A stretch of DNA of 64,000 nucleotides, from contig JAHDBD010000024.1 in the NCBI GenBank assembly GCA_020630575.1, positions 1 through 64,000 of the forward strand, read 5' to 3'. A program made the position numbers and the translations under genes. Position 1 is the stretch's first letter. Each line of letters opens with the position of its first letter. Positions 45,066-53,152 of this stretch are shown piece by piece. The notes below the pieces were generated by a model. The model worked only from the letters and a program-made list of their open reading frames with translations. It did not search any database and was not told the origin of the DNA. This DNA is from Bernardetia sp. (GTDB taxonomy: Bacteria > Bacteroidota > Bacteroidia > Cytophagales > Bernardetiaceae).

Positions 45066-47351
45066 TTACTCCTCAACCACTCTCAACTTCGCAAAACTCA
45101 AAATAAGTGTTTTATCGCCTTCGGTATCAAAACCAATAATGGCACGTTTTCCACTTGTCGAAGAATCAATTTTTTTGACTGTTCCAAAACCAAATTTTGG
45201 GTGTTCTACTCGTATTCCTTCTACAATATCTTCCGATTTACTGGAAACAAAAGGTGTATTTTTTACAGAACTAATCGGTTTTAAATTACTGCCTGTTTTT
45301 GTTGTCTCTGTGTCTTTTTCCTTTTCTTTTGCAGCACGATGACGCATAAAATTGGTCATGTGATTTGGATTATTTCGTTGAATAGAACGAGAACGAGCAT
45401 TGAATAATTCTTGGTCAATCTCAAACAAAAAACGTGAAGGTTCACACGAATTAAAACTACCAAAACGGTAACGCTGCAAAGCATACGAAAGTGTCAGACG
45501 TTCTTTTGCACGAGTAACAGCAACATAAAACAAACGACGTTCTTCCTCCAAATCTTGCTGCGAAGTTATCATTCTTGAAGAAGGAAAAAGTTCTTCCTCC
45601 ATTCCGACCAAATAAACATACTCAAACTCTAATCCTTTGGCTGCGTGGATGGTCATCATGGTGACGGCATCTTCGTCTTCACTGGCTTGATCGACAGAAG
45701 ATAAAAGCGCAACTTCTTGTAAAAAAAGTGAAAGTGAAGTATCAGGTTCTTCTGTTGTGGCTTCACTGAGTTTGTTTTGTACAAATTCTTGTGTTGCGTT
45801 TAAAAGCTCTTGAATATTCTCATATCTTGCTCTTCCTTCTAAGGTTTCATCATCAAAAAGTGCTTTTACAATTCCTGAATGTTGAGCTATATATTTTGCT
45901 GCTGTGAAAGCATCATTTTCAGAGGCAATAATTCGGAATGCTTCGGCAAGTTCTCCAAATTTTTCTACACTTGTTCCTGCTCGTCCTTTTCCTAAATAAG
46001 CTGATGCGTGGCGAGCTACTTTCGAAAGAGGAACATTATTTTCTCTTGATGCCAAAAAGACTTTCAGGACGGTTGTGTTTCCGATTCCTCTTTTCGGATT
46101 GTTAATTGACCTTCTTAACGCTTCTTCGTCTTCTGGATTGACAGCCAAACGAAAATATGCCAACATATCTTTGATTTCTTTTCGTTGATAAAATGAAAGT
46201 CCACCAATGATTCTGTATTTTATATTTAATCGTCTTAATGCTTCCTCCATTGTTCTGGATTGTGCATTGGTACGGTACAGAATAGCAAAATCGTTTAGTC
46301 TAGCATTTTTTTGCGCTCTAGTTTCAAAAATATTTCCTGCTATTATTCGTCCTTCTTCTTGGTCTGATGTGGCTCTAATTAATTCTATTTTTTCTCCTGC
46401 TATATTTTCTGTCCAAACGTCTTTCGGAATTTGGTTTTTATTATTCTTTATAATCTTGTTGGCAGCTTCTACAATTGTTTTGGTAGAACGGTAATTTTGT
46501 TCTAATTTAATAATTTCTAAATCTGGATAATCTCTTTCAAAATTCAGAATATTACGAATATCTGCACCACGAAACGCATAAATACTCTGTGCATCATCTC
46601 CCACAACGCAAATATTGAGGTTTACGGCAGCTAATTTTTTGATAATTTTGTATTGAGCAATATTTGTATCTTGAAACTCATCAATCAAAATATACTTAAA
46701 ACGATGCTGATATTTGTGTAAAATATCTTTATGGTCACGAAAAAGCACGAAAGTTTGATACAATAAATCATCAAAATCCATTGCATTGGCTTTAAAACAG
46801 CGAGTTGAATACGTTTGATAAATTTTTCCAAAATGTGGACGTTTTGCCATTGCATCTTCCGACAAAAACTCTGCATTCTGATTGTATTCTTGGGGAGAAA
46901 TAAGAGAGTTTTTAAGGCTGCTAATTCGATTATACATGGCTGCTGCTGCATAAATTTTGTCATCCACTCCCATTTCTTTGACGATATTTTTTATCAAAGA
47001 TTTCGAATCATCTGTATCATAAATACTAAAACCTTGACGATAACCCAATCTATCGCCATCATGACGCAAAATACGAGCAAACATAGAGTGAAAAGTTCCC
47101 ATCCATAAATCTCTACCTGTCGTTCCTACCAAATTTTCGATACGCTCACGCATTTCTTTGGCTGCTTTATTGGTAAAAGTAAGAGCCAAGATTTGCCAAG
47201 GAGCAGTTCCGTTTTCTAATAAATTAGCTATTCTATACGTCAAGACACGAGTTTTCCCCGAACCTGCACCTGCAATCAACAGACATGCGCCTTCGGTTTT
47301 TAGTACGCCTAACTGCTGCTTTTCGTTTAAGTCTTTTATAAAATCTATCAT
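45066..47351 (-). CDS. uvrD: UvrD/PcrA/Rep-type superfamily 1A DNA helicase
   Basis: The 761-residue ATP-dependent 3'-5' helicase acts in excision and mismatch repair and in removing proteins from DNA. It shows the full SF1A motif set: Q motif LNEKQQLGV, Walker A AGAGSGKTRV, motif Ia LTFTNKAAKEM, Walker B LIDEFQDTN, motif III GDDAQSIYAFRGA, motif IV EQNYRST, motif V TIHAAKGLEFEYVYL and motif VI VAVTRAKERL. The C-terminal ~60 residues contain the PcrA/UvrD-type Tudor-like fold (VEHPKFGFGTVKKID), which contacts RNA polymerase in PcrA. Length is normal. TAACTTTG at 47400-47393 on the minus strand is a candidate -7 box. Confidence 0.96.
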   Translation of the reverse strand: MIDFIKDLNEKQQLGVLKTEGACLLIAGAGSGKTRVLTYRIANLLENGTAPWQILALTFTNKAAKEMRERIENLVGTTGRDLWMGTFHSMFARILRHDGDRLGYRQGFSIYDTDDSKSLIKNIVKEMGVDDKIYAAAAMYNRISSLKNSLISPQEYNQNAEFLSEDAMAKRPHFGKIYQTYSTRCFKANAMDFDDLLYQTFVLFRDHKDILHKYQHRFKYILIDEFQDTNIAQYKIIKKLAAVNLNICVVGDDAQSIYAFRGADIRNILNFERDYPDLEIIKLEQNYRSTKTIVEAANKIIKNNKNQIPKDVWTENIAGEKIELIRATSDQEEGRIIAGNIFETRAQKNARLNDFAILYRTNAQSRTMEEALRRLNIKYRIIGGLSFYQRKEIKDMLAYFRLAVNPEDEEALRRSINNPKRGIGNTTVLKVFLASRENNVPLSKVARHASAYLGKGRAGTSVEKFGELAEAFRIIASENDAFTAAKYIAQHSGIVKALFDDETLEGRARYENIQELLNATQEFVQNKLSEATTEEPDTSLSLFLQEVALLSSVDQASEDEDAVTMMTIHAAKGLEFEYVYLVGMEEELFPSSRMITSQQDLEEERRLFYVAVTRAKERLTLSYALQRYRFGSFNSCEPSRFLFEIDQELFNARSRSIQRNNPNHMTNFMRHRAAKEKEKDTETTKTGSNLKPISSVKNTPFVSSKSEDIVEGIRVEHPKFGFGTVKKIDSSTSGKRAIIGFDTEGDKTLILSFAKLRVVEE

Positions 47352-47433
47352 GCTGTAATTCTACTGTTTTGATGGTTTTCTATCCTACTAAGCAAAGTTA
47401 CAGAAAAATTAGCAAGTCATGATTTTATCCTTT

Positions 47434-47775
47434 CTATTTCTTGTACTTATCAATTAGATTTTCTTTGGTTATAAAATATTTTCCTTTAAACCCATCCCCT
47501 TGCATCTGATATGCTGTTCCATTTGTGTATAATGTATCAATTGTATTATCTGTTTTGTAAATCAAAAATTGATGTGTTTTCATAAATTTCACAACTTTTG
47601 CTTTCTTTACTTCTACCATAAACTTCTCTTTGAAATCATCTTGCATTTCAATTTTAGTAGATGATTGATAAACTTCTATCTTTTCAATTTTATCTAGTCT
47701 AGAAATAATTTGCTTGTTTTTAGAAGAGCAAGAAATTAAAAGTAGAGAAGAAATTAGGAAAATGATGGTTTTCAT
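47434..47775 (-). CDS. Small lipoprotein of unknown function
   Basis: The 113-residue product has a short signal with lipobox LLLISCSS (Cys16), so it should be a lipoprotein. The mature part, about 97 residues, begins with a basic linker (KNKQIISRLDKIEKIEV). It then looks like a single beta-rich domain with strands such as HQFLIYKTDNTIDTLYTNG and GKYFITKENLI. The composition recalls small periplasmic lipoproteins of Bacteroidota, but no family is recognised. The neighbouring gene for a zinc-ribbon membrane protein starts 41 bases upstream on the same strand, so they may form an operon. Confidence 0.75.
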   Translation of the reverse strand: MKTIIFLISSLLLISCSSKNKQIISRLDKIEKIEVYQSSTKIEMQDDFKEKFMVEVKKAKVVKFMKTHQFLIYKTDNTIDTLYTNGTAYQMQGDGFKGKYFITKENLIDKYKK

Positions 47776-47816
47776 AGCAGTTGGTTATGAGAGTTATTGA
47801 GTGAAAAGAACAAGAA

Positions 47817-48785
47817 TCAAATATTTTCCAAATGAATATGTTTGCTTTCCTTTCTTATATTATTTAGCGAATAAAACATTTGAGTACTTGGTTCAACTCT
47901 AAATGTTATTAATGTCTTTTTAGAGTTTTCATAAATCAACTTGGTAATAATTCTTGTTTTTTTTAATAAAGTCTTTCTCTCTATCTCGTAATCTTGTAGA
48001 GCGAAAGAGAGAAAATAATTATCTTGAGTAACTATTTCTATTTTGTAGAACATGTTTCTAGTTCCCTTATAATACAATCTAATTATAGAAATATCTTTGT
48101 AATCTACATAATACTGTTTTTGACCATTCTCAAAATACAAACACAGTTTATCCTTTTCAAAAAACAACATAGGGGGATAGAACATATTTCCAACAATTAC
48201 TTTGTTTATATCAAAGAATAATTCAGGTCGGAAATAACCTAGAATAAAAGGATAGACAAAAATTCCTACTGCTATCGTTAGAACAATATACTCTTCTTTG
48301 TTTGTTAAATTAGCTGTGAAATAAATCAAAATAGATACTATAAAAGATATAATAAGAGTAATGTTTTGTAAAGGTGTTTTATCTATATTAAAATTGTTTA
48401 AGTTAACTTTTGATTTTCTATGATTTGTTGCTTCTTCTGGTAATTTCATAGCTCTTTTTTCTTCTTTCCAGTAATTTCCAAATCGCTTGGTTAATTTCTT
48501 TTTAGCTCTGGAAAAAGAATCCGAAATAATAAAATAGGGATAATCAGTAGGTAACAGTTTGGCTATTCTAATATTTTTTGATTGAGGAAATTTAGAAAGA
48601 GTTTTATCAGAATTACAATGCCATTTATTAATATATTCCCAACTAGATTTCATAAATGCAGATTTGCAGTTTGCACAAAAAACAACTTCATCTCCTTCCA
48701 AAATCAAATCTCCAGTAATTGGGTCTTTGCGTTCTTCTCTTAGAAAATGAATATGTTTTTGATTTGAAATTTTGTGAGTGTGCAT
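47817..48785 (-). CDS. Membrane protein with N-terminal zinc-ribbon-like segment, unknown function
   Basis: The 322-residue protein begins with a cytoplasmic stretch holding VFCANCKSAF and, 23 residues later, KWHCN, a possible zinc-binding cluster (CxxC...HC). Two adjacent membrane segments follow at ~139-157 and ~164-182 (NITLIISFIVSILIYFTANL and ILTIAVGIFVYPFI-like). The C-terminal ~130 residues look like a PH-like beta domain (KLCLYFENGQKQYYVDYKDI, FYKIEIVTQDNYFLSFALQD). No family is recognised. The zinc ribbon plus bacterial PH-like domain recalls membrane-associated regulators or quality-control proteins, but that is only suggestive. Confidence 0.75.
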   Translation of the reverse strand: MHTHKISNQKHIHFLREERKDPITGDLILEGDEVVFCANCKSAFMKSSWEYINKWHCNSDKTLSKFPQSKNIRIAKLLPTDYPYFIISDSFSRAKKKLTKRFGNYWKEEKRAMKLPEEATNHRKSKVNLNNFNIDKTPLQNITLIISFIVSILIYFTANLTNKEEYIVLTIAVGIFVYPFILGYFRPELFFDINKVIVGNMFYPPMLFFEKDKLCLYFENGQKQYYVDYKDISIIRLYYKGTRNMFYKIEIVTQDNYFLSFALQDYEIERKTLLKKTRIITKLIYENSKKTLITFRVEPSTQMFYSLNNIRKESKHIHLENI

Positions 48786-48884
48786 TTAATTACCAATTAA
48801 ATCAGGTAGAAATAGTTTGGATGGGCTATTTTTGATACTATAAACAACCTGTTTGTGCTTTATTTTAGTGTAGGTTTATTTTTC

Positions 48885-48917
48885 TATAAAGTAGGATTTA
48901 TGAAACCCTACTTTATA
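48885..48917 (-). terminator. Hairpin downstream of tpiA
   Basis: TATAAAGTAGG (48885-48895) and CCTACTTTATA (48907-48917) form a perfect 11-bp stem with an 11-base loop. It lies 58 bases after the tpiA stop and is the likely terminator, although the following T run is interrupted. Confidence 0.6.
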
Positions 48918-48975
48918 AAAAAGTGGTGTTTATTGGTGCTTTAACATACCAGTAAAAAACAATTACTTACTATAT

Positions 48976-49746
48976 TTAAAAAGACTTAGCAATCTCTATA
49001 AAATCTCTTGATGCTAGTGCAGCACCTCCAATAAGTCCACCATCTACATCAGGACAAGCAAAAAGTTCTTTTGCATTACTTGGTTTGCAACTTCCACCAT
49101 ACAAAATTGGTGTTTTGTCTGCAATCTCTTTTCCGTATTTTGTCGAAATATGTTTTCTTATTTCTCCATGAATTTCTTGTGCTTGTTCACTAGAAGCAGT
49201 CTTACCTGTTCCGATTGCCCAAATAGGTTCATAAGCAACTACTACTTTTTCAAAATCAGAAGATGATAGATGAAAAAGACTTTCTGAAATTTGTGTTTTT
49301 ATAAAATCAATATGATTTCCTGCTTCTCTAAGTTCTAATGTCTCACCACAACAAAAAATTGGAAGCATTTTATTAGAAAAAATTAAATCAATTTTTTGAG
49401 CAATCTCTTGATTTGTTTCTTTAAAATATTGTCTTCTTTCGCTATGTCCAATAATTACATATTCCACTTGATAGGAAGAAAGCATAGTAGCCGAAACTTC
49501 TCCTGTATAAGCTCCCTTTTCTTGAGAAGCTACATTTTGCGCTCCCAAATGGATGTTTTTTGAGTTTTTGAAAAGAGATTTTATAGTAGAAACATGGATA
49601 AAAGGAGGACAAAGAATAAGTTTTACATCTTTTTGATTTGTTCCTAGCTCGTCATTACTCATCCCTACAATTTCAGAAGTAAGGCTTTGTGCCTCTTCTT
49701 TAGTAAGATTCATTTTCCAGTTTCCTGCCACAATTTTTTGACGCAT
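48976..49746 (-). CDS. tpiA: Triosephosphate isomerase
   Basis: This cytoplasmic glycolytic enzyme interconverts dihydroxyacetone phosphate and glyceraldehyde 3-phosphate. The 256-residue TIM barrel has every catalytic element: Asn9 and Lys11 in VAGNWKMN, His101 in IIGHSERR, Glu173 in AYEPIWAIGTG (which also begins loop 6), and the phosphate-binding ILYGGSCKP and GLIGGAAL. Length is typical. It is divergent from yaaA; the gap holds a 16-bp palindrome with two back-to-back -7 boxes, so the two genes may compete for the same promoter zone. Confidence 0.98.
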   Translation of the reverse strand: MRQKIVAGNWKMNLTKEEAQSLTSEIVGMSNDELGTNQKDVKLILCPPFIHVSTIKSLFKNSKNIHLGAQNVASQEKGAYTGEVSATMLSSYQVEYVIIGHSERRQYFKETNQEIAQKIDLIFSNKMLPIFCCGETLELREAGNHIDFIKTQISESLFHLSSSDFEKVVVAYEPIWAIGTGKTASSEQAQEIHGEIRKHISTKYGKEIADKTPILYGGSCKPSNAKELFACPDVDGGLIGGAALASRDFIEIAKSF

Positions 49747-49879
49747 AATAATTTGGATTAAGTTTGGTGTATATTTTGAATATAAAATTATTTTCTACTT
49801 TTTTGTTAAAAAAGATCAATAAATACTAATTAAATCATCTGATTTTTTGTGTAAAACAAATTACAGTTTAGAAATTATG

Positions 49880-49895
49880 TATTTTTGCAAAAATA
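49880..49895. promoter_or_regulatory. Palindromic double -7 box between tpiA and yaaA
   Basis: TATTTTTGCAAAAATA is a perfect 16-bp palindrome made of two TAnnTTTG boxes abutting head to head, one for each strand. TTG/CAA triplets lie symmetrically 30 bases away on each side (49847-49849 and 49926-49928), wider than the usual gap. It may be a shared divergent promoter or a binding site for a dimeric regulator. Confidence 0.45.
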
Positions 49896-49939
49896 AGAAA
49901 ACTAAATTTCCCTTCTTACTACTCACAAAATAAATACGT

Positions 49940-50788
49940 ATGATTGTTATACTTTCGCCTTCGAAAACACAAGAATTTGAAAATGAAAATCGGACTGATA
50001 TGCAGACTCAGCCTGAGTTTATGTTAGACACAAAGGAACTTTTAGATGCGATTAAACAAAAGGAAATTGATGAATTGCAAGAGGTAATGCAAGTTAGTGA
50101 ACGACTAGCTTTTTTAAACTACAATCGTTTTCAAGACATACAATTTCCATTTGATCCAAAGTATGATAGGCAAGCAATTGTAGCATTTCGTGGAGATGTT
50201 TATGCAGGCTTAGATTCGGATACACTTACAGATGAAGAGTTACATTTTGCACAAGAAAATTTGCGTATTATTTCAGGTTTTTATGGTATTTTGCGTCCTT
50301 TTGATTTGATTCAACCTTACCGTTTGGAAATGAAAACGCCTTTGAAGACACCAAGAGGAAAAAACTTATATGAGTTTTGGGGAAAATTTTTGACAGATTA
50401 TTTCAATACTCGTTATCCAGATGATGTTATGATTAATTTGGCTTCTCAAGAATATGCTAAAGCAATTATCAATAGGCATTTTAAACTAAAAACTATAACA
50501 CCTGTTTTTAAAGAAGAAAAGGATGGAGAGTTAAAAACAGTGGCTATCTATGCCAAGAAAGCAAGAGGAACGATGGCTCGTTATATTATTCAAAACAAAA
50601 TCAAACAACCTAACAAATTAAAATTATACAATGAAGATGGGTATAAATTTGATGCAGAAATATCTACAGATAAAGAATGGGTTTTTACTAGACTAAAACC
50701 AAAAAAAGTAGTAGAAAAAGAAACTAAAGTAGCAAAAAAAAGAGGTAGAAAACCAAAAAATATAGCTTCTGAAACAGAAGAAGAATAA
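49940..50788 (+). CDS. yaaA: YaaA-family peroxide stress protein
   Basis: The 282-residue protein belongs to the DUF328/YaaA family, which in E. coli limits intracellular unincorporated iron and DNA damage under hydrogen peroxide stress. The family pattern is clear: MIVILSPSKTQEFE at the start, FRGDVYAGLDSDTL, ISGFYGILRPFDLIQPYRLEM, then INLASQEYAKAI and KKARGTMARYIIQNKI. It is about 25 residues longer than E. coli YaaA because of a basic C-terminal tail with KKRGRKPKN, an AT-hook-like sequence, which would suit DNA contact. It is divergent from tpiA across a palindromic promoter zone. Confidence 0.93.
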   Translation: MIVILSPSKTQEFENENRTDMQTQPEFMLDTKELLDAIKQKEIDELQEVMQVSERLAFLNYNRFQDIQFPFDPKYDRQAIVAFRGDVYAGLDSDTLTDEELHFAQENLRIISGFYGILRPFDLIQPYRLEMKTPLKTPRGKNLYEFWGKFLTDYFNTRYPDDVMINLASQEYAKAIINRHFKLKTITPVFKEEKDGELKTVAIYAKKARGTMARYIIQNKIKQPNKLKLYNEDGYKFDAEISTDKEWVFTRLKPKKVVEKETKVAKKRGRKPKNIASETEEE

Positions 50789-51017
50789 GTACAAGTAGAG
50801 CAAATTATACAAACCAAGATTTGAGTAATAAAAAAGTATTCAGAATTTAACCTATTAAATTTCTTTTGTTTTAGATTTCTTTTTTGAAAACAAACATAAA
50901 ATTGCTATTTTGGTATCTTAGATTACATCTTACTTTGTTTCATTATATTTAGTAATAAAAATATAATTATCTGTTTTTTCTTTTGTACTAATACAAGTCT
51001 TTTTAAATATCTCTGCT

Positions 51018-51563
51018 ATGATTCATCACATAAATAACGAATTTGGTTCTGTTTGTCTAACCGTAGAATATGACGAAAAATCACAATGGGTTTTTTATCA
51101 ATGGAAAGGTTTTATTCGTATGCAAGACATCAAGCTAGGATATAATAAAATTATTGAACAAGTAGCAGAAAATAATGCCATTGCTGTTTTGGCAGACCAT
51201 AGTCAGATTGTAGGACCTTGGAATGAAGCAAATGACTGGCTTACTAATGACTGGACTCCTCGTGCAATAGAAGCAGGAGTGTTTTACTGGGCAATCAATA
51301 CAGGAAATGATCTTTTTTCAAATATTTCTTTAGAAATGTTTTTGAATAAAAATAGCCAAGGTCAATATAAAGTACAAGTTTTTGAACAATTATCAGATGC
51401 AAGTAAATGGTTGGCAAATAGAGTAATGTTAGACCCAACTCCTAAAAAGGTCTCTCAAATTCAGAATTCTGTAAAAAAAGAATTGCCTAATCTAGCAAAA
51501 CAAATAGAAGCTAAAAAAGAAAAAGCAGTTATAGATACAAAAACAAGTGGAAAAAGATTATAA
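51018..51563 (+). CDS. SpoIIAA/STAS-like protein
   Basis: The 181-residue cytoplasmic protein has a ~125-residue N-terminal domain with the strand/helix order of the SpoIIAA-like (STAS) fold often seen in Bacteroidota: WVFYQWKGFIRMQDIKLGYN, then AIAVLADHSQIVGPW, and FSNISLEMFLNKN followed by YKVQVFEQLSDASKWL. No typical phospho-serine motif (DSS) is visible. The last ~45 residues are a Lys-rich tail (KKVSQIQNSVKKELPN...KKEKAV). Function is unknown. STAS proteins are partners of SpoIIE phosphatases such as the one at 18581-22504, but nothing in the context links them. A terminator follows. Confidence 0.6.
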   Translation: MIHHINNEFGSVCLTVEYDEKSQWVFYQWKGFIRMQDIKLGYNKIIEQVAENNAIAVLADHSQIVGPWNEANDWLTNDWTPRAIEAGVFYWAINTGNDLFSNISLEMFLNKNSQGQYKVQVFEQLSDASKWLANRVMLDPTPKKVSQIQNSVKKELPNLAKQIEAKKEKAVIDTKTSGKRL

Positions 51564-51579
51564 AATAAATACAATTAAA

Positions 51580-51625
51580 AAACCTTCTCAAAATCACTTA
51601 TCAAAAAATGAAGTTAGGAAGGTTT
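51580..51625 (+). terminator. Hairpin and T run after the STAS-like gene
   Basis: AAACCTTC (51580-51587) and GAAGGTTT (51618-51625) form an 8-bp stem enclosing a smaller ACTT/AAGT hairpin. TATTTTTT follows, in keeping with termination on the plus strand. Confidence 0.6.
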
Positions 51626-51701
51626 ATTTTTTATAAAATTTGAAGCAATCAAAATCTCTTTTGTATAGCTGTTTTTCATAGAATTATTTTAGAGAAATGG
51701 T

Positions 51702-52205
51702 TTAGGCATGTTGTAAAAATGGTTTCCAATTTTCATCTCCCATTCTAGAAAACTCACGTAAGAACATCACAAAGGTAGGTCTGAAAGGCTTGTAAGGCAA
51801 TGTCATACCTACATCTTCAAGACTAAAATCGCTTTTCTTTGAATTACAATGCTGACAAGCACTTACCAGATTTGTCCAAGATGTTTTACCTCCTTGTGAG
51901 CGTGGAACAACGTGGTCTAAAGTAAGATTTTTTGTGCTTTTGCAGTACACACATTGATTTGCGTCTCGTTTGAAGATATTTTGGCGTGTAAGCATCACTC
52001 CTCTGTAAGGAATATTAACGTAAGAATTCAGACGAATAACAGAAGGAGCTGCAAAAGATTTGTTTACTGTTTGGATAAAACCATCAGGGACAGAGTTTAC
52101 CATTTCAGCTTTTTGTAGATAAACAAGCAAAAATGCTTTGGCTACACTACAAACAGAAATTGCACGATAATCTGCATTCAATATTAATACTTTCCGACCA
52201 ATCAT
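51702..52205 (-). CDS. HNH endonuclease family protein
   Basis: The 167-residue protein has an N-terminal region (KVLILNADYRAISVCSVAKA) shared by a widespread family of HNH proteins, then the HNH/zinc motif CVYC...LTLDHVVPRSQGG...NLVSACQHCNSKK with all four zinc cysteines and the catalytic His in LDHV. The C-terminus (PYKPFRPTFVMFLREFS) is also conserved in the family. These single genes are common in Bacteroidota and Actinobacteria; their target is unknown, and they are not part of a mobile element here. TAATTTTG at 52301-52294 on the minus strand is a candidate -7 box. Confidence 0.9.
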   Translation of the reverse strand: MIGRKVLILNADYRAISVCSVAKAFLLVYLQKAEMVNSVPDGFIQTVNKSFAAPSVIRLNSYVNIPYRGVMLTRQNIFKRDANQCVYCKSTKNLTLDHVVPRSQGGKTSWTNLVSACQHCNSKKSDFSLEDVGMTLPYKPFRPTFVMFLREFSRMGDENWKPFLQHA

Positions 52206-52512
52206 GATTTTAGAGTTTTGGATTAATGGACAATAAATAAAAGAAAAATCTAATACTACAACTTAAATTGTGTTTATTAAATTTTGTATATGCCAAAATT
52301 ATGCAAATTAAGTTTGCTATAATATTAATTTCACGTAAAATTAATATTAATAATGCGTATTATGCCTAATTTTTATTATATACTTACCCAAAACCAAAAA
52401 CTCAATAATAAAGTTCAAAATTCAATTACAAATTACGAAATGAATATTCAGCGCAGCTAATTAAAAATTATTTAAGCAATTCAATTCGTAATTTGTAATT
52501 GAAAATTCGTAA
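52206..52512. other. Intergenic region with perfect inverted repeat
   Basis: There is no gene. A 19-bp inverted repeat (52421-52503) fills the half next to the DUF1573 gene; the other half carries a candidate -7 box for the HNH gene and otherwise plain AT-rich sequence. Confidence 0.6.
52421..52503. repeat. 19-bp perfect inverted repeat
   Basis: TTCAATTACAAATTACGAA (52421-52439) is the exact complement of TTCGTAATTTGTAATTGAA (52485-52503), separated by 45 bases. The AATTCGTAATT phrase also occurs at 25210-25245. It ends ten bases from the DUF1573 stop and could end transcription or be a small mobile palindrome. Confidence 0.75.
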
Positions 52513-52893
52513 TTATTCAACTACTTCTCCATTAAAACGAAGTACAACAGGCTCATTATCTCCAGCCATTGTAACGGTTACCGTTTTGCTGAAAGCTCCA
52601 ATTTTGGCAGCATTGAAAGTTGCCTTTATGTTGCTTGATTGTCCTGCTGGAATAGCTTCTTTCGAAAATTCTACGCCTGTACAACCACAAGAACCTTTTG
52701 CAGATTGAATGACAATTGGCGTTTTACCTGTATTGACAAACTCATAGGTTGCTGTTACTGGTTTGTTATGTTGAATTTTTCCAAACTCAATACTGGTTTG
52801 TTTCCAATTGATAGAATTGTAAGCAGGAGAAAAAGCGAATAAAAAAGAAAGTGTAACTAATGTAAAAAGAAAACCAAAAAATTGCTTTTGCAT
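52513..52893 (-). CDS. DUF1573 secreted protein
   Basis: ATG 52893 gives 126 residues beginning with a signal peptide (MQKQFFGFLFTLVTLSFLFAF); a longer upstream frame from 52977 adds 28 unlikely residues. The mature part is one DUF1573 Ig-like (ASPM/SPD-2-related) domain: IEFGKIQHNKPVTATYEFVN, TPIVIQSAKGSCGCTGVEFS with the conserved SCGCT, and SNIKATFNAAKIGAFSKTVTV. Its role is unknown, but it is very common in Bacteroidota envelopes. TACATTTG at 52971-52964 on the minus strand would be a -7 box about 65 bases from the ATG, which supports the shorter start. Confidence 0.88.
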   Translation of the reverse strand: MQKQFFGFLFTLVTLSFLFAFSPAYNSINWKQTSIEFGKIQHNKPVTATYEFVNTGKTPIVIQSAKGSCGCTGVEFSKEAIPAGQSSNIKATFNAAKIGAFSKTVTVTMAGDNEPVVLRFNGEVVE

Positions 52894-53152
52894 AATTTTT
52901 AAAAATTTAAAGTGTAAATAACGATTTGATAAAATTAAGTCGTCGTTGCAACAAGAACTTATACAAATGTACGTCAAAACACCTTTGCTCGCTGTTAATG
53001 ACTTTCAAAGGTTTGTTAATGGGATGTTAATGGAATAAATTTAGATTTTAGAAGTCAGAATTTAGAAGTAAATTCAAAATAAAAAGGAACTAAAAATGTG
53101 TTTTATTTTCTCTTTTATCTCTTTATTTCTCTGTGGTTAAAATGTATTCTCT

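Noticed and set aside
49940-50788. AT-hook DNA-binding regulator as the main function of the YaaA protein
   Set aside because: The body clearly belongs to the YaaA/DUF328 family; the AT-hook-like part is only a short tail.
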